In this document: one piece after another, positions 7,480 to 17,695 of the stretch
Layout of the letters: the number at the start of each line of letters is the position of its first letter
Position numbering within the stretch: position 1 is the first letter of the stretch
Origin: Paraglaciecola sp. MB-3u-78
GTDB taxonomy: Bacteria; Pseudomonadota; Gammaproteobacteria; Enterobacterales; Alteromonadaceae
Length of the DNA: 64,000 bases
Reading direction: 5' to 3'
Assembly: GCF_002835935.1 (NCBI RefSeq)
Contig: NZ_PJCF01000001.1
Span: 367,773-431,772, forward strand
The notes under the pieces: model-generated
The model's database searches: none
What the model saw: only the letters and a program-made list of their open reading frames with translations
What the model was told of the DNA's origin: nothing
Position numbers and translations under genes: made by a program

Positions 7480-10380
7480 CTACTCCCTTATCGAAAAATT
7501 CTCAAACCTAAGAGTTAAATTAGAGTTGTATGCCGAGTCTGAATCAATAATATCAGCCCAAGTGTTTTGTAAATAACATAACTCGTTTTCAAAGCGCTGA
7601 CGTTTTTCAAGGGTGTCGTCCGTACCTCGAGACACAGATTCATGGTGAAATAACTCAGCTTCAGCACAATATAAATTTCGACGTCCCAGAGTCAGAATTT
7701 TCAAACAAAAATCAATGTCATTAAATGCTACCGTAAGATCGTTTTCATTGAGTCCATTGACCAATTCATAGTCAGATTTTTTGACTAATAAACAAGCCGC
7801 TGTCACCGCACTAAAATTGTTAGTCGCCACTAGGCGATGTAAATAACCGGAATGATAGCGCGGGAAATATTTGTGAGCATGTCCTGCGCCACCACCAAAG
7901 CCCATAACCACACCAGCATGCTGGATCCTAGTATCGGGGTACAGCAATTTAGCACCGACACAGCCGATATCTTCACGCTGCGTATGTCCGACCATATCAC
8001 CTAGCCAATTTGGACTAATTACTTCAACATCGTTGTTAATTAATCCAATTATTTCGCCTTTTGCGTGTTTCACGGCAAAATTATTAATGGCCGAGTAATT
8101 AAATAAATATGGATACCTTAGCACTCTGATATTTGATTGAGACTTCTGCAAACTTTCAAAGTATTCAAGTGCCTCTGGGTCATCTGAGTTGTTATCGATT
8201 AAAAGAATTTCATAATGGGCGTAAGTCGTCTTCGATACGATGGAATCAATACACGTCTGCACGAGTAATTTGGCATTTTTAGTGGGAATGATTAGCGAAA
8301 CAAGGGGGGTTGAAGCATGTTTCCAGCTTATTTTAGCATTCTGTGTTGATCCCCCTATCGAAATATTTATTGGGTGATGGGATAATTTGACCAGCTCACG
8401 TGTCCATTGCATAACAGGGGCTAAAGTCTGATGCACTAAGCAATATTCGATATGATTGACCTCAACACTACTTTTTGACAAATACAGTTCAGACATCCAC
8501 AGCGCCATCATCGACGTTTGATTATGCTGCTGTGCAAAACAAAGCAAACGTCTAATGATTTGCTCACCCTCAATGACGATACCCGTTTTCACATATCCAG
8601 TGCTCAGTTGTAGGTCTGGGTTCCAATCTGGGTAAAACTCTGCCAAGTGACGTTTTCCTGATTTATCCATACTGTCTACATCACAATAAGTCACTGACTC
8701 CGCAGTTAGAATAGGCATTTTACTGGAAAACATGGCTAAGGCTTGAGGATGCAGGAGGTCGCCGCCTCTGAGCACTAATAATGCAGAGGAATATAGTTCT
8801 TCTGATTGCTGTTTGATATCATATACATGGTGTTCATTGCTCAGTGATGCTTTTTCACAGCACTGTCTCACTAAGACATCTTTCCCCGTGACAAACAGTT
8901 TCCCCTCACCCACAAGTAAAGAAACGTTACGAATCGTTTGAACGTCGGCATCTCGTTGCCCAGTTAAGACAATTAGACAGTTTATCTTACGTTGATTAGT
9001 GACGAGTTTAAGTTGGCTGGCCATATGGCGATGTTGCTCTGCAATATTCTTAACATAAAGTTTTTGTAATTTATGGGGAGGCGGAAACCCATAAAACAAC
9101 CCGGATTTTTGCAGGCTTTTGCTATATAGATTATGCAGCCATAATTGTTGACGCATTCTTATGCGTGCCTCTTTGGGGAATAGACCAATTAAGAATTTAA
9201 CCGCACGCATGACATGTTTCATTGATTTACTTTTAAATACTTCATAATTGCTGGTCTTGATAGATAGTAAATAAAATCGGAGGTTTCTAACAAATGCTTT
9301 GATAACGTTTTTTGTAACGTTACGCAGTTTACTGCGCCCAATTAACAATAGATGGATGTAACGATACTTCCTGTTGCACGATCTTATAAACAAATGTTGA
9401 AAATGTGCATTTTCAACATTACTAAACGACATCACGTCTTTAGTCATAAGATAATAATCAAACTGCAGGGATTTTTGAAGATATTGGCACACTGATAAAA
9501 ATTGATTGTCCGATAGGTCCTGAACGAAATAGGGTTTTGGCAAGGCACTTTTCATGTCGGCAACAAGGGGATCGATATGAGATGTGTTTAAAACTTTAGC
9601 GTAATCTTCTAACACAGAAGCATAGTAGGTACTGTCGGCAATATATTGCTCTTTGGGTATAAGTGAGTAGTCACCATTACCTTCGATAAAGCCCTGTAAA
9701 GCTCTGTCAACCATAACTTGATAGTTGCCTAAATGAAATTGATTGAACCATCGTTTAAACTCTAACGCTTCAAATTGATAAGAACTATTAACTAAAGGTA
9801 AGTCAACTTCTAATTCAACTCCAAGTTGATTTAAGATATCACTCACTATGTTGCCATTTTTAAAATATCGAGAGCCATATAGACGAAGGATTAGATCATC
9901 AGCCCCATATTCATTCACGTAATTCACAAATCTATCAATGTATGGGAGTCGTTTACTTCGTCCTGCATTCAATACACGTTGTTGAAAATGCCGTTTTACC
10001 GATTGATTATAACTTGACTCACTTATCTCCATCGGGTTTCTTAAATATGCAATAAATTTTGCATCGGGTATGTGCCTTTTGAGGTCAATCATTCCTCTAA
10101 AAAAGAACTCTGAAGATAAAAAAAGTGTGTGATAGTGACTGTTATTAAAATCCATTAAAAGTGAACTTAATCGCTCACTGTTTAATTCAACCTGTTTTTC
10201 GCTATTTACGTCATAAATAGTACGCACATTCCCTGAACTGACACCATTGTCATCAATATCATGATTAGGATAATAGATACCCTTTTCCTTAAGCAATTTT
10301 TCGTTTTCACTAAACCACTTTTGTACCGCTGAAGTCCCTGTTTTGGGTGGGCCAACGTGAATGAATATGTTCTTAGTCAA
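7480..10380 (-). CDS. Sulfotransferase-glycosyltransferase (GT2) fusion protein
   Basis: This 966-residue protein joins two enzymes. Residues 1 to about 300 are a sulfotransferase-like domain: FIHVGPPKTGTSAVQKWF is the PAPS 5'-phosphosulfate loop, and YLRNPMEISESSYNQ near residue 115 is the 3'-phosphate-binding arm. A linker region of unknown fold (about 300-680) follows. Residues about 690-930 are a GT2 domain with LVSLIIPTKN, LLIDNNSDD, GLINNDVEV and FNDIDFCLK. Both activities on one chain suggest that a sugar is added and sulfated in the same polymer. The only plausible start is TTG at 10380, directly after an in-frame stop. It leads the short unit containing the GT61 gene. Confidence 0.85.
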   Translation of the reverse strand: MTKNIFIHVGPPKTGTSAVQKWFSENEKLLKEKGIYYPNHDIDDNGVSSGNVRTIYDVNSEKQVELNSERLSSLLMDFNNSHYHTLFLSSEFFFRGMIDLKRHIPDAKFIAYLRNPMEISESSYNQSVKRHFQQRVLNAGRSKRLPYIDRFVNYVNEYGADDLILRLYGSRYFKNGNIVSDILNQLGVELEVDLPLVNSSYQFEALEFKRWFNQFHLGNYQVMVDRALQGFIEGNGDYSLIPKEQYIADSTYYASVLEDYAKVLNTSHIDPLVADMKSALPKPYFVQDLSDNQFLSVCQYLQKSLQFDYYLMTKDVMSFSNVENAHFQHLFIRSCNRKYRYIHLLLIGRSKLRNVTKNVIKAFVRNLRFYLLSIKTSNYEVFKSKSMKHVMRAVKFLIGLFPKEARIRMRQQLWLHNLYSKSLQKSGLFYGFPPPHKLQKLYVKNIAEQHRHMASQLKLVTNQRKINCLIVLTGQRDADVQTIRNVSLLVGEGKLFVTGKDVLVRQCCEKASLSNEHHVYDIKQQSEELYSSALLVLRGGDLLHPQALAMFSSKMPILTAESVTYCDVDSMDKSGKRHLAEFYPDWNPDLQLSTGYVKTGIVIEGEQIIRRLLCFAQQHNQTSMMALWMSELYLSKSSVEVNHIEYCLVHQTLAPVMQWTRELVKLSHHPINISIGGSTQNAKISWKHASTPLVSLIIPTKNAKLLVQTCIDSIVSKTTYAHYEILLIDNNSDDPEALEYFESLQKSQSNIRVLRYPYLFNYSAINNFAVKHAKGEIIGLINNDVEVISPNWLGDMVGHTQREDIGCVGAKLLYPDTRIQHAGVVMGFGGGAGHAHKYFPRYHSGYLHRLVATNNFSAVTAACLLVKKSDYELVNGLNENDLTVAFNDIDFCLKILTLGRRNLYCAEAELFHHESVSRGTDDTLEKRQRFENELCYLQNTWADIIDSDSAYNSNLTLRFENFSIRE

Positions 10381-10567
10381 TACTTAACTCTACAGTAATA
10401 GTTTCCACTGATGCCAATTAATAACTCAACACAGTGAATCAACAAATATAACAAGCCTGATAGTTTGATCGATTAGTAAAAGACTTTATGAAAATTAAGC
10501 AATAGATGACTCTGAGGCTTGGCCTAAATAAGCTTAATGTGTTTGGATATACCGAAATAAAATTGGA

Positions 10568-10595
10568 ATACCACAAATTAAGAATAATGTGGTAT
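10568..10595 (-). terminator. Stem-loop at the end of the GT4 gene
   Basis: ATACCACA (10568-10575) and TGTGGTAT (10588-10595) form an 8-bp stem spanning the stop codon of the GT4 gene. On the minus strand it is followed by TCCAATTTT, a weak T run. It may be a terminator separating this gene from the fusion gene 197 nt downstream. Confidence 0.4.
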
Positions 10596-11813
10596 GTGTT
10601 GGTCAACAATATCACTTGCATCCCCTGAACTCTGAATATTGCCAACAAAATATGCATGATCGACATGTTTACTAAGTGAAAATGTAATAGTCTGAGCCAA
10701 ATCGACCGCATTTCTTGCATCAAATTGTAAACCATCTATGCCGTGTTTAACTTTTTCTGCCAACCCGCCAATATCGCTGACAATAACTGGTACTCTTTGT
10801 TTGAATGCTTCTTGAATAACCATTGGGGAGTTTTCCCACCAGGTAGATGGAACGACAACCCAGTCAACCTTAGAAAGAATTTTTGGCATACGAACCTGTT
10901 CATATGAACCATGGAAAAAGACCGTATCTTTTAGTGAATCAATTGCATCTTTAAAGCGCTCTTGGAAAATAACAGATTGCTCTGATAAATTTGCACCATA
11001 GATGTCAAAGGCGACCCTTTTCTTTACTTTATTTGGCAATAATTGCACAGCCTCTAACAAGACTTCAATTCCTTTATGTGGGTTGATTTGTCCAAAAAAA
11101 GCAAATCTTGTCAGATAATCATCTCCTTTATTATTCGTTATGTTCATTTCAGATGAATTAACAGTATTTTCAATCACACTAATTTTGCTGTCTTCTAGGC
11201 CCCAATCCACATATCGTGATTTCAAAAAATGTGATGGGGATATAAATTTGTCAATGTTTACAAACAATCTTTTTATATATTTTTCACGTAAAAAGAAGTC
11301 TGCGGGGCTTTTTTCTGGAAAACAATTTGAGCAATCTCGTGAAGACGAACGATAACACAAAGCCCCATTTGATTTCACCATTAACCCTTTATTATGACAT
11401 ATCGCTAAATACTCATGTAGGGTTAATATAATCTTGGCATTAGGTAGCGTATTTCTAATCACTTCTAATATTTCAATACCCAATGATAAGTAGTGATGCA
11501 GATGAACGACTTCTGGATTTAAAAGCACTAACAAATCCCTGAACTCTTTCCATAAAGCTCTGGAAGCAAAATTAGAGACCAAAAAACCATCTTCTATGTT
11601 TGTATGAAACAGTATTTCTTTCGCTGAGTTTCGAGCAGAAAATGATGTCCCTCCATGAGGCACTTGAGGACAATGAGCCAAATAATAAACATCTTCTCCT
11701 CTTACTTTCAATTCCTTAAACATATTATAAGATGCAACTTCAGCCCCACCTTTTTTCAAATCAGGATGGCCATGGGAAATCAATAAAATTCGTTTATTCA
11801 ACTTAGAACTCAC
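10578..11813 (-). CDS. Family 4 glycosyltransferase
   Basis: The 411-residue protein is a GT-B retaining transferase of family 4. It begins KRILLISHGHPDLKKGGAEV, the N-terminal Rossmann strand with the G-G-A-E loop. It has VVHLHHYLSLG and TLHEYLAIC, a short Cys cluster (CYRSSSRDCSNCFPE), FFGQINPHKGIEVLLEA at the start of the C-terminal domain and PSTWWENSPMVIQEAF, the E-x7-E-type nucleotide-sugar site, near residue 325. It starts with GTG in a GTGA overlap with the upstream gene. About 200 nt without a gene follow it. Confidence 0.9.
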   Translation of the reverse strand: MSSKLNKRILLISHGHPDLKKGGAEVASYNMFKELKVRGEDVYYLAHCPQVPHGGTSFSARNSAKEILFHTNIEDGFLVSNFASRALWKEFRDLLVLLNPEVVHLHHYLSLGIEILEVIRNTLPNAKIILTLHEYLAICHNKGLMVKSNGALCYRSSSRDCSNCFPEKSPADFFLREKYIKRLFVNIDKFISPSHFLKSRYVDWGLEDSKISVIENTVNSSEMNITNNKGDDYLTRFAFFGQINPHKGIEVLLEAVQLLPNKVKKRVAFDIYGANLSEQSVIFQERFKDAIDSLKDTVFFHGSYEQVRMPKILSKVDWVVVPSTWWENSPMVIQEAFKQRVPVIVSDIGGLAEKVKHGIDGLQFDARNAVDLAQTITFSLSKHVDHAYFVGNIQSSGDASDIVDQHIPHYS

Positions 11814-13276
11814 CGGCTGACTACCTTATCAATCAAACTACGCCACTTGCTCTCTTGATAGGCTCCATTAGTCATGGATAACTTCCATTTCCAATCTCCT
11901 TTTGCCACAAGGTTTTGAGACAATCTTTCCAAGTGATAAAGCTTAACTTTATTAGAACAAAAAATTTCGCCACCTAAATCAACCACTTTCAAACACAAAT
12001 CAGAGTCTTCAAAGTCACCCAGAATATGCATTTCATCGAAACCTCTTACTTGTTCAAACAACGATTTAGCCATGAGCATGCAAGCACCTGTTACAGCTTG
12101 AACAGAAAACATATCGTCTTTGTCGACTAAGTCAAAATGCAAACCTTTGTAAGGATGATGATTCATCCTAATTTCACTGTGACGATCTTCAGGCTGAAAA
12201 TGCATGCCCATATGTTGTATTGTTTGATCCTCGTATAAAAGAGTGGCGCCTAAAATGGTAGGCACCTTTATACGCTCATATTGATCAATAAACTCAGAAA
12301 GCCAACCTGATGAAAAGGGAATAACATCAGAGTTAAGAAATAGGACTAAAGGGGATGAACAATATTCCACACCTAAATTATTTGCACCAGAAAAACCTCT
12401 ATTGTTTTCTGAAAGTACTAACTTAAACGGATATTTAAACGTTTTAAATAACCCTCCAGCACTTACAGTTACTTCCTGTATTAAACTAGGATCATCAAGT
12501 ACATAAACTAACTCAACACCCGACATATCTTTATCACCAGAAAAGTGTGCAATCTGATGTTGCATAAAATCATAACGACCATAAAGAGGAACAATTATGC
12601 TCACCCTAGCTACAGCATTTATGTCACCAAATTTTATAACCCTAGCGCCGCTATAATTGGCTATCCTTTTCTTCCAGATTTTATGGATCAGTGGAATAGT
12701 ATTTTTTTCTAGCTGATTGACAAAATTAGGGCTATCAGAATTTACGTGATTGAGGATATCAGTGATTTTTTGAATGTCTTTATCTTTGTTTTTGCTATTT
12801 TGAGTGAAACTGCTCACTGCATTGCCTTTAGATTGTTGTAATAAAGTCGGAAGCCCACTGTTTTTTATCTCAACAGATACTGGCACTTGGCTCAATACTT
12901 TAGCAACAGAAGCGACTTCTTCATAGCGCATTTTCGCTAATGTAAACTTTCTACCTTCCCAAACTAATGTCAAATCATTGAGCGGCTCACTGTCGACGCT
13001 AACAGTTAAGAAAAAGCCAAAACAATAGTCCGACTGTACTAGCTGATACTTTTGAAAAACGTCTATACGCTCAAATGAATATAAGTCCGCATTTAGTTTA
13101 CCGCTATCACTATACAAATCTATATTTGGGTCTGCAGGACGGCTTTTATTCACTACCCAACCAGACATGACTAGTTTACCGTTCTGGTGACATAAATAAT
13201 CAACACAGATTATTCTATCTTTCTGAAATAACAGTTTAATTCTATTTTTTATCTTAATAAGCAACCCAAATTTCAC
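11810..13276 (-). CDS. GT2 glycosyltransferase with N-terminal beta-sandwich-like domain
   Basis: The 488-residue protein has two parts. Residues about 20-140 form a beta-rich domain (SGWVVNKSRPADPNIDLY, then YCFGFFLTVSV) that resembles the first domain of the large + strand transferase at 21517. Residues about 220-488 are a GT2 domain: ARVSIIVPLYGR, NNRGFSGANNLG, LFLNSDVIP (N-S-D in place of D-x-D, common in this group), VTGACMLMAK and FEDSDLCLKV. A GTG start at 13276 with AAGG nine nt upstream is used. It overlaps the next gene by 4 nt and follows the preceding gene by 11 nt, so it belongs to the long operon. Sugar specificity is unknown. Confidence 0.85.
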   Translation of the reverse strand: MKFGLLIKIKNRIKLLFQKDRIICVDYLCHQNGKLVMSGWVVNKSRPADPNIDLYSDSGKLNADLYSFERIDVFQKYQLVQSDYCFGFFLTVSVDSEPLNDLTLVWEGRKFTLAKMRYEEVASVAKVLSQVPVSVEIKNSGLPTLLQQSKGNAVSSFTQNSKNKDKDIQKITDILNHVNSDSPNFVNQLEKNTIPLIHKIWKKRIANYSGARVIKFGDINAVARVSIIVPLYGRYDFMQHQIAHFSGDKDMSGVELVYVLDDPSLIQEVTVSAGGLFKTFKYPFKLVLSENNRGFSGANNLGVEYCSSPLVLFLNSDVIPFSSGWLSEFIDQYERIKVPTILGATLLYEDQTIQHMGMHFQPEDRHSEIRMNHHPYKGLHFDLVDKDDMFSVQAVTGACMLMAKSLFEQVRGFDEMHILGDFEDSDLCLKVVDLGGEIFCSNKVKLYHLERLSQNLVAKGDWKWKLSMTNGAYQESKWRSLIDKVVSR

Positions 13277-13287
13277 TTATATCAACC

Positions 13288-14538
13288 TTACATATCGTTT
13301 ATGAAGGTTTTAAATTTTGGGTTTACAGATAATTGAGGCCCTACCTCACCAGTCGGTAACTTGGGACACAATTTAATTTCTGAAACACCCAATTGTCGAA
13401 TAACACCCAAAGGTACCTTAATAATATAACCAAATTTAGTATCTTTAAATCCAAAAAGGTTCGCTATATCAGCTCTAAATACGCTACTGTCTATTTCCAC
13501 ATCCAACTCACCATTTTCGCCTACCAAAACAAAATTCGTAATTGGCAATCTATTCATTTGCGAACTCCATCCATCAAACCTAATAAACTCACTTTCACAT
13601 AAGATTTGGTCCACACTTCCTCTGAAACGATATTCAACAACTTTGTGTAAGGACTTTACTTCATCCAACTGCTCAGGTTTTGTTCCTGGACTAAATATTG
13701 ATAATGAACCTTCCATTTTAATTTTATATGGCCATTCAATATTTAACTCTTCAAACTTAGCAGCTAAAGACTTAACATTACCGTAAGACGCTTTCAAAAC
13801 AGCCTCTAAGTATTCTGCTTCTGACAATAAAAAATATTTTGTTAAATGTCTGCCATTTCCTTTATAGTTTGCTAAGTATTCCTTATCAAAACTATCAACG
13901 CGAAGTGCTAATTTATTACGAGCATGCTCACGGGCATCAACAAATGGCTTATTGTGGAAATGAAACTGTACAATGTTAGTCTTTTTTTCAAAGCTGGAAT
14001 TTTTAACCTTACCCCAGTGAAATCCAACATCCATCGACTCAAAAGTATTTTTCATAAAAAAGCACTTCCTGTTCTCAAATCGATGAAACCAACTGTCGCT
14101 TATAGGTGAATTAAAAAATTGTGCATCAATAAGCAAAACATCTTGGCACTCTGAGTTACTTGCAAGTTCGGTGAAAATATCTTCAGCTTCACATGATATT
14201 CTTCCACTATCGAGCTGAACTGCGAGAAATTCATCACAATCCAGTGGAATGTAACAATCGAAGATATTTAGACACTCTAGGGATTGTATCTTATCTCCTA
14301 AAATTTTCCCTTTACTTTCAAAGTCCTGTTTAAAGGAATAAGCCCACTCAACCGACAAACCTTTATTCTGCCAATCTAATAGCAATTTTTTTGTTTGCTC
14401 ATCATCACTGCCATTATCAAAAACATGCAAATTGGATAACCCAAAAATTTCTGAATGATAAATAATCCATTTATCCAGTAATTCTGATTCATTTTTCTGC
14501 ATCATCAAGATGGCTGTATTTAATTTTACTTTAGTCAT
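13288..14538 (-). CDS. PF13704/GT92-type glycosyltransferase
   Basis: The 416-residue protein starts AILMMQKNESELLDKWIIYH, the typical opening of the Glyco_tranf_2_4/GT92-like group (K-N-E...W..YH). It continues with HVFDNGSDDEQT and has IPLDCDEFLAV near residue 95, the D-C-D-E metal-binding motif. FHWGKVKNSS and VQFHFHNKPF near residue 185 are the expected His-rich block. The C-terminal about 110 residues form a separate beta-rich segment not recognised. It is 39 nt downstream of the GT4-RgpF gene and 11 nt upstream of the next transferase. The acceptor and donor are unknown. Confidence 0.8.
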   Translation of the reverse strand: MTKVKLNTAILMMQKNESELLDKWIIYHSEIFGLSNLHVFDNGSDDEQTKKLLLDWQNKGLSVEWAYSFKQDFESKGKILGDKIQSLECLNIFDCYIPLDCDEFLAVQLDSGRISCEAEDIFTELASNSECQDVLLIDAQFFNSPISDSWFHRFENRKCFFMKNTFESMDVGFHWGKVKNSSFEKKTNIVQFHFHNKPFVDAREHARNKLALRVDSFDKEYLANYKGNGRHLTKYFLLSEAEYLEAVLKASYGNVKSLAAKFEELNIEWPYKIKMEGSLSIFSPGTKPEQLDEVKSLHKVVEYRFRGSVDQILCESEFIRFDGWSSQMNRLPITNFVLVGENGELDVEIDSSVFRADIANLFGFKDTKFGYIIKVPLGVIRQLGVSEIKLCPKLPTGEVGPQLSVNPKFKTFINDM

Positions 14539-14577
14539 TTAAATTCAATTCTTTTAAAAAAATCAGTAAAACATCCA

Positions 14578-17500
14578 TTACCAAGATGTTCCTTGTGTAT
14601 AAACAGTCGTTATCTCATATCCACTATTTTCTACAACATGTGGCAATAAACGTTCGATTGCATGCATATATGAACCATCATATCCAAGGGGCTCTTGCTG
14701 AATGAAAGGTTGCATATCTAACTCAAACAAACGCGACAGTGCCTCAGGTTTAGCCCAAAACATAGTACCTACTGGAAAGTTAGCCGCTTTATTTAGGTGC
14801 TCAATTTGCATTGCACTGCATAAGTCATCTGCAAAGGGTTTATTTTTTCCATAATCTACAATGTGATGATCAGCGGCGAAAACTAAACCAAGATTAACGT
14901 TAGTAAACAGGCTGAAAATCTGATTTATCCCACTTGTACTAGGCAATAGGTTGTCGGTCAAATAATTTAACCAATTATCACCAAATCCAGTGTCATTATC
15001 TAATGATTTTTTACTGTGGAAGTGGCCTACCACATCATATTTTTCAGATTCAAACAAAGGTTTTTTTAAGCCAGAAAAAAACGGGATGATATCTCTCCCC
15101 TCGTTTTCGACAGCGACAACATCGATGAAGTCAAAGCCACTTTTCGAAAAAGCCTGCTTAACTTGCTCTATCGTATGTTTGGAACAAACAGTAATATATA
15201 AATCACAATTACGCGGCACATATGCAAATTTTTCTATGAAAAACTCAGCCATATCTAAGTAATACAAATGCAGATGAATTGCACACCTAATATCCACAGT
15301 GTCAAAATCACCATCTAACAAAGTATTGTTATGTGTAAAGTGCTGATTAGCAGCAATTGCTTCTGAGAGGGGCACAGAACACAGGTGTTCTGGATGACTA
15401 TTTACCCATAACCCATCATGAAACGCAGGGTTTGGATTTGAAAAATGCATTCCCTTAAGGGCACATTTCACATAATGATCAAGCCCACGCGAATACGAAT
15501 CAAGTAATGCATAATAGTGGTAATCAAACAGTCCAGACTGTGCAATAGATAATTCGTTATCACGCCTTTGAGCAACAATTCTATTCGCCTCTTCTATTTC
15601 TGTCAGAATGTACTGCGCATATTTTTCAAAGTCCAAATGCTGACTCACTAGATCTTGATTGGTACGAATAGTTTGCTCCACAACACCTGGCAGCCTAACA
15701 ACATAACTTTCAATTTTATCGGCCATACCGCTGACATCTGCATAAGATGCAATGGATGAACTTGATTCATTGTTTTCTAAAAATTCTGCACATCCCGTAC
15801 TGTTTGCAAAACAAGCGACATGGACTCCCGAAGCCAAAGCGTCAATTACTACATTTGGAAATGGGTCTAACCTAGATGTCAGCATAAACACATCTGTAAT
15901 CGAGAGTAAATTACCTAAACTTCTTTGATGGGGTAAAAAGGAAAAATCATCTTCCAGATTAGATTCTATGATTTGTTTCTTTAGCCAAACTGAGTAAGCC
16001 AAATCATTATCAGGGTCATAACCATCACCAGCCCAAACAAATTTATATCTGCCAGGACTCTTGATGTTTAAATAGTTAGCAACCGCAATGAATAAATCGA
16101 CGCCTTTCCTAATTTGCACATACCCTGCGCCAACAATCAGAACTTGCTCACTGGATAAATCAAATTTTTGTTTTAACTCGTCTGCAGTTAAATTGTCACC
16201 ATAGATAGTAGGTATATAGGGTAAATGGCCCTGCGGCTGAACCGTTATGCTGTTTGGAATAGCATCAATACCAAAACACTCTTTTATCTCTCTTGTTATT
16301 GAATTTTTGATAATATTTGCAGGTACTATGGACCTATCTGCGAAACAAATAGCACTACTAATTTTACCTTTTGGCAAGGTATAGTCACTGAACTCATGGA
16401 TCAGAGATACGGTAGGGACTTTAAGTTCACTTAACACATCAAGTATTTCAAAGGTTTCTACTGAATTACACACTGCTCCGATCAAGGGGTATTTTGCTAT
16501 TATTGCTTCAACCAATGCTTTAGTAAAAAATCTCGGGTTGTCAGTTAAATTGGTAATGGTAAAACAACTACCAGCAAGAAAATCACCGTGAATTTGTTTT
16601 TTTCGCACTACAAAATGCATCACATTGTGACGACTATTTAAACTATTACCTAAATTTAACCCAACTAACGGCGCACCAGTTGCAGAAGACTCATGGCTAA
16701 CAATAGCTATAGTGGGCAAGTTTTCGTCGAAACTTTGCTGACCCAGTTCAATATATTGAGCGATATCGAGAAAACCTTTACGTCCTTCTTCCATACCATT
16801 TGTGACAAAATGAAAAAGTGGATTCATACCTATCGCAGAAATATCTATGTAGTTTTTCAAATAAAAAGCAGAATCGAAAAACCCCTTAATTCTAAGGTTT
16901 TCGTAGTGCCAATTGTCTACATAATATTCAACAGGATCGCACTGCTTGTTATCGGGTATTAAATTAAACTCAAAAAAACCGTCCCAATTTATGTTTTGTG
17001 ATCTGATAGTGCTTATTTCAAACTGTCTGTTTTCGTTTGTTAATTTCGATATTCTTTTTTCAGAGCTGCCGTGTTTAAAAAAATGTACGAGGGGATTTAC
17101 CCCTTCCATTTTTACATCTTCATTCTTGGCAAGATACACATCAGAATCGTAAACCCCCTTGATAACAATACGATTTGTCTTCCAATCTTTCACTGCGTAA
17201 CAAATTAAATCTATTTCGTCCCCACTAATATTACCAGACTGAAAATTAATCCAATGTATGGGACTGACATACAAATAGAAAAAATCCTCTAACTCTTGCC
17301 TTGAAAAAAGCACGCATTCCAAGTTTGTTTTATCGGGTCTTTTTGCAGTTTTACTTGCTCGTTTTTTAGTAAAAAAGGAAGGTCTGTTAACTGGCTTATT
17401 TAGCTTCTTTGACTCTTCATAATGCACTAATGGATGCAAATCTGATTCAAGCACTTCAGGATTCAAAGCCATATATTCTGCAGAATCAAAAAAACCTGGG

Positions 17501-17658
17501 ATAACAACACTATCGAACTGTGCATTCTTGATACAATGCACAATAGGCTCTGAGTTGTGTTCTAATTGATTAACCTTTTTGTATTTCTTCCAGTTTATTT
17601 TTAGCGAGCGCACATACCCGTAATCTTTTAACTCTTGCTTAGTTAATTCGAACATCAT
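14578..17658 (-). CDS. GT4 glycosyltransferase fused to RgpF-like domain
   Basis: This 1026-residue protein has three parts. Residues about 50-300 hold three copies of a D-S-x-x-Y-x-x-x-N...NPLVH(Y/F) repeat seen in large polysaccharide-synthesis proteins. Residues about 305-690 are a family 4 transferase (IAIVSHESSATGAPLVGL, GAGYVQIRKGVDLFI, TSRLDPFPNVVIDALASG). Residues about 780-1026 are an RgpF/rhamnan-synthesis-F-like domain (CAIHLHLYYLDMAEFF, VENEGRDIIPFFSGL, HFHSKKS, FPVGTMFWAKPEAL). RgpF proteins act in rhamnose-glucose polymer assembly. A TTG start at 17739 would overlap the previous gene by 44 nt; the ATG at 17658 (or 17655) is preferred. Confidence 0.88.
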   Translation of the reverse strand: MMFELTKQELKDYGYVRSLKINWKKYKKVNQLEHNSEPIVHCIKNAQFDSVVIPGFFDSAEYMALNPEVLESDLHPLVHYEESKKLNKPVNRPSFFTKKRASKTAKRPDKTNLECVLFSRQELEDFFYLYVSPIHWINFQSGNISGDEIDLICYAVKDWKTNRIVIKGVYDSDVYLAKNEDVKMEGVNPLVHFFKHGSSEKRISKLTNENRQFEISTIRSQNINWDGFFEFNLIPDNKQCDPVEYYVDNWHYENLRIKGFFDSAFYLKNYIDISAIGMNPLFHFVTNGMEEGRKGFLDIAQYIELGQQSFDENLPTIAIVSHESSATGAPLVGLNLGNSLNSRHNVMHFVVRKKQIHGDFLAGSCFTITNLTDNPRFFTKALVEAIIAKYPLIGAVCNSVETFEILDVLSELKVPTVSLIHEFSDYTLPKGKISSAICFADRSIVPANIIKNSITREIKECFGIDAIPNSITVQPQGHLPYIPTIYGDNLTADELKQKFDLSSEQVLIVGAGYVQIRKGVDLFIAVANYLNIKSPGRYKFVWAGDGYDPDNDLAYSVWLKKQIIESNLEDDFSFLPHQRSLGNLLSITDVFMLTSRLDPFPNVVIDALASGVHVACFANSTGCAEFLENNESSSSIASYADVSGMADKIESYVVRLPGVVEQTIRTNQDLVSQHLDFEKYAQYILTEIEEANRIVAQRRDNELSIAQSGLFDYHYYALLDSYSRGLDHYVKCALKGMHFSNPNPAFHDGLWVNSHPEHLCSVPLSEAIAANQHFTHNNTLLDGDFDTVDIRCAIHLHLYYLDMAEFFIEKFAYVPRNCDLYITVCSKHTIEQVKQAFSKSGFDFIDVVAVENEGRDIIPFFSGLKKPLFESEKYDVVGHFHSKKSLDNDTGFGDNWLNYLTDNLLPSTSGINQIFSLFTNVNLGLVFAADHHIVDYGKNKPFADDLCSAMQIEHLNKAANFPVGTMFWAKPEALSRLFELDMQPFIQQEPLGYDGSYMHAIERLLPHVVENSGYEITTVYTQGTSW

Positions 17659-17695
17659 TTTACCGCTGTTAATTTCATTAATCGTATATTGAACG

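Noticed and set aside
10439..10735. Minus-strand 98-codon frame overlapping the end of the GT4 gene
   Set aside because: It reads the GT4 gene in another frame and into the gap; no ribosome-binding site or recognisable domain.
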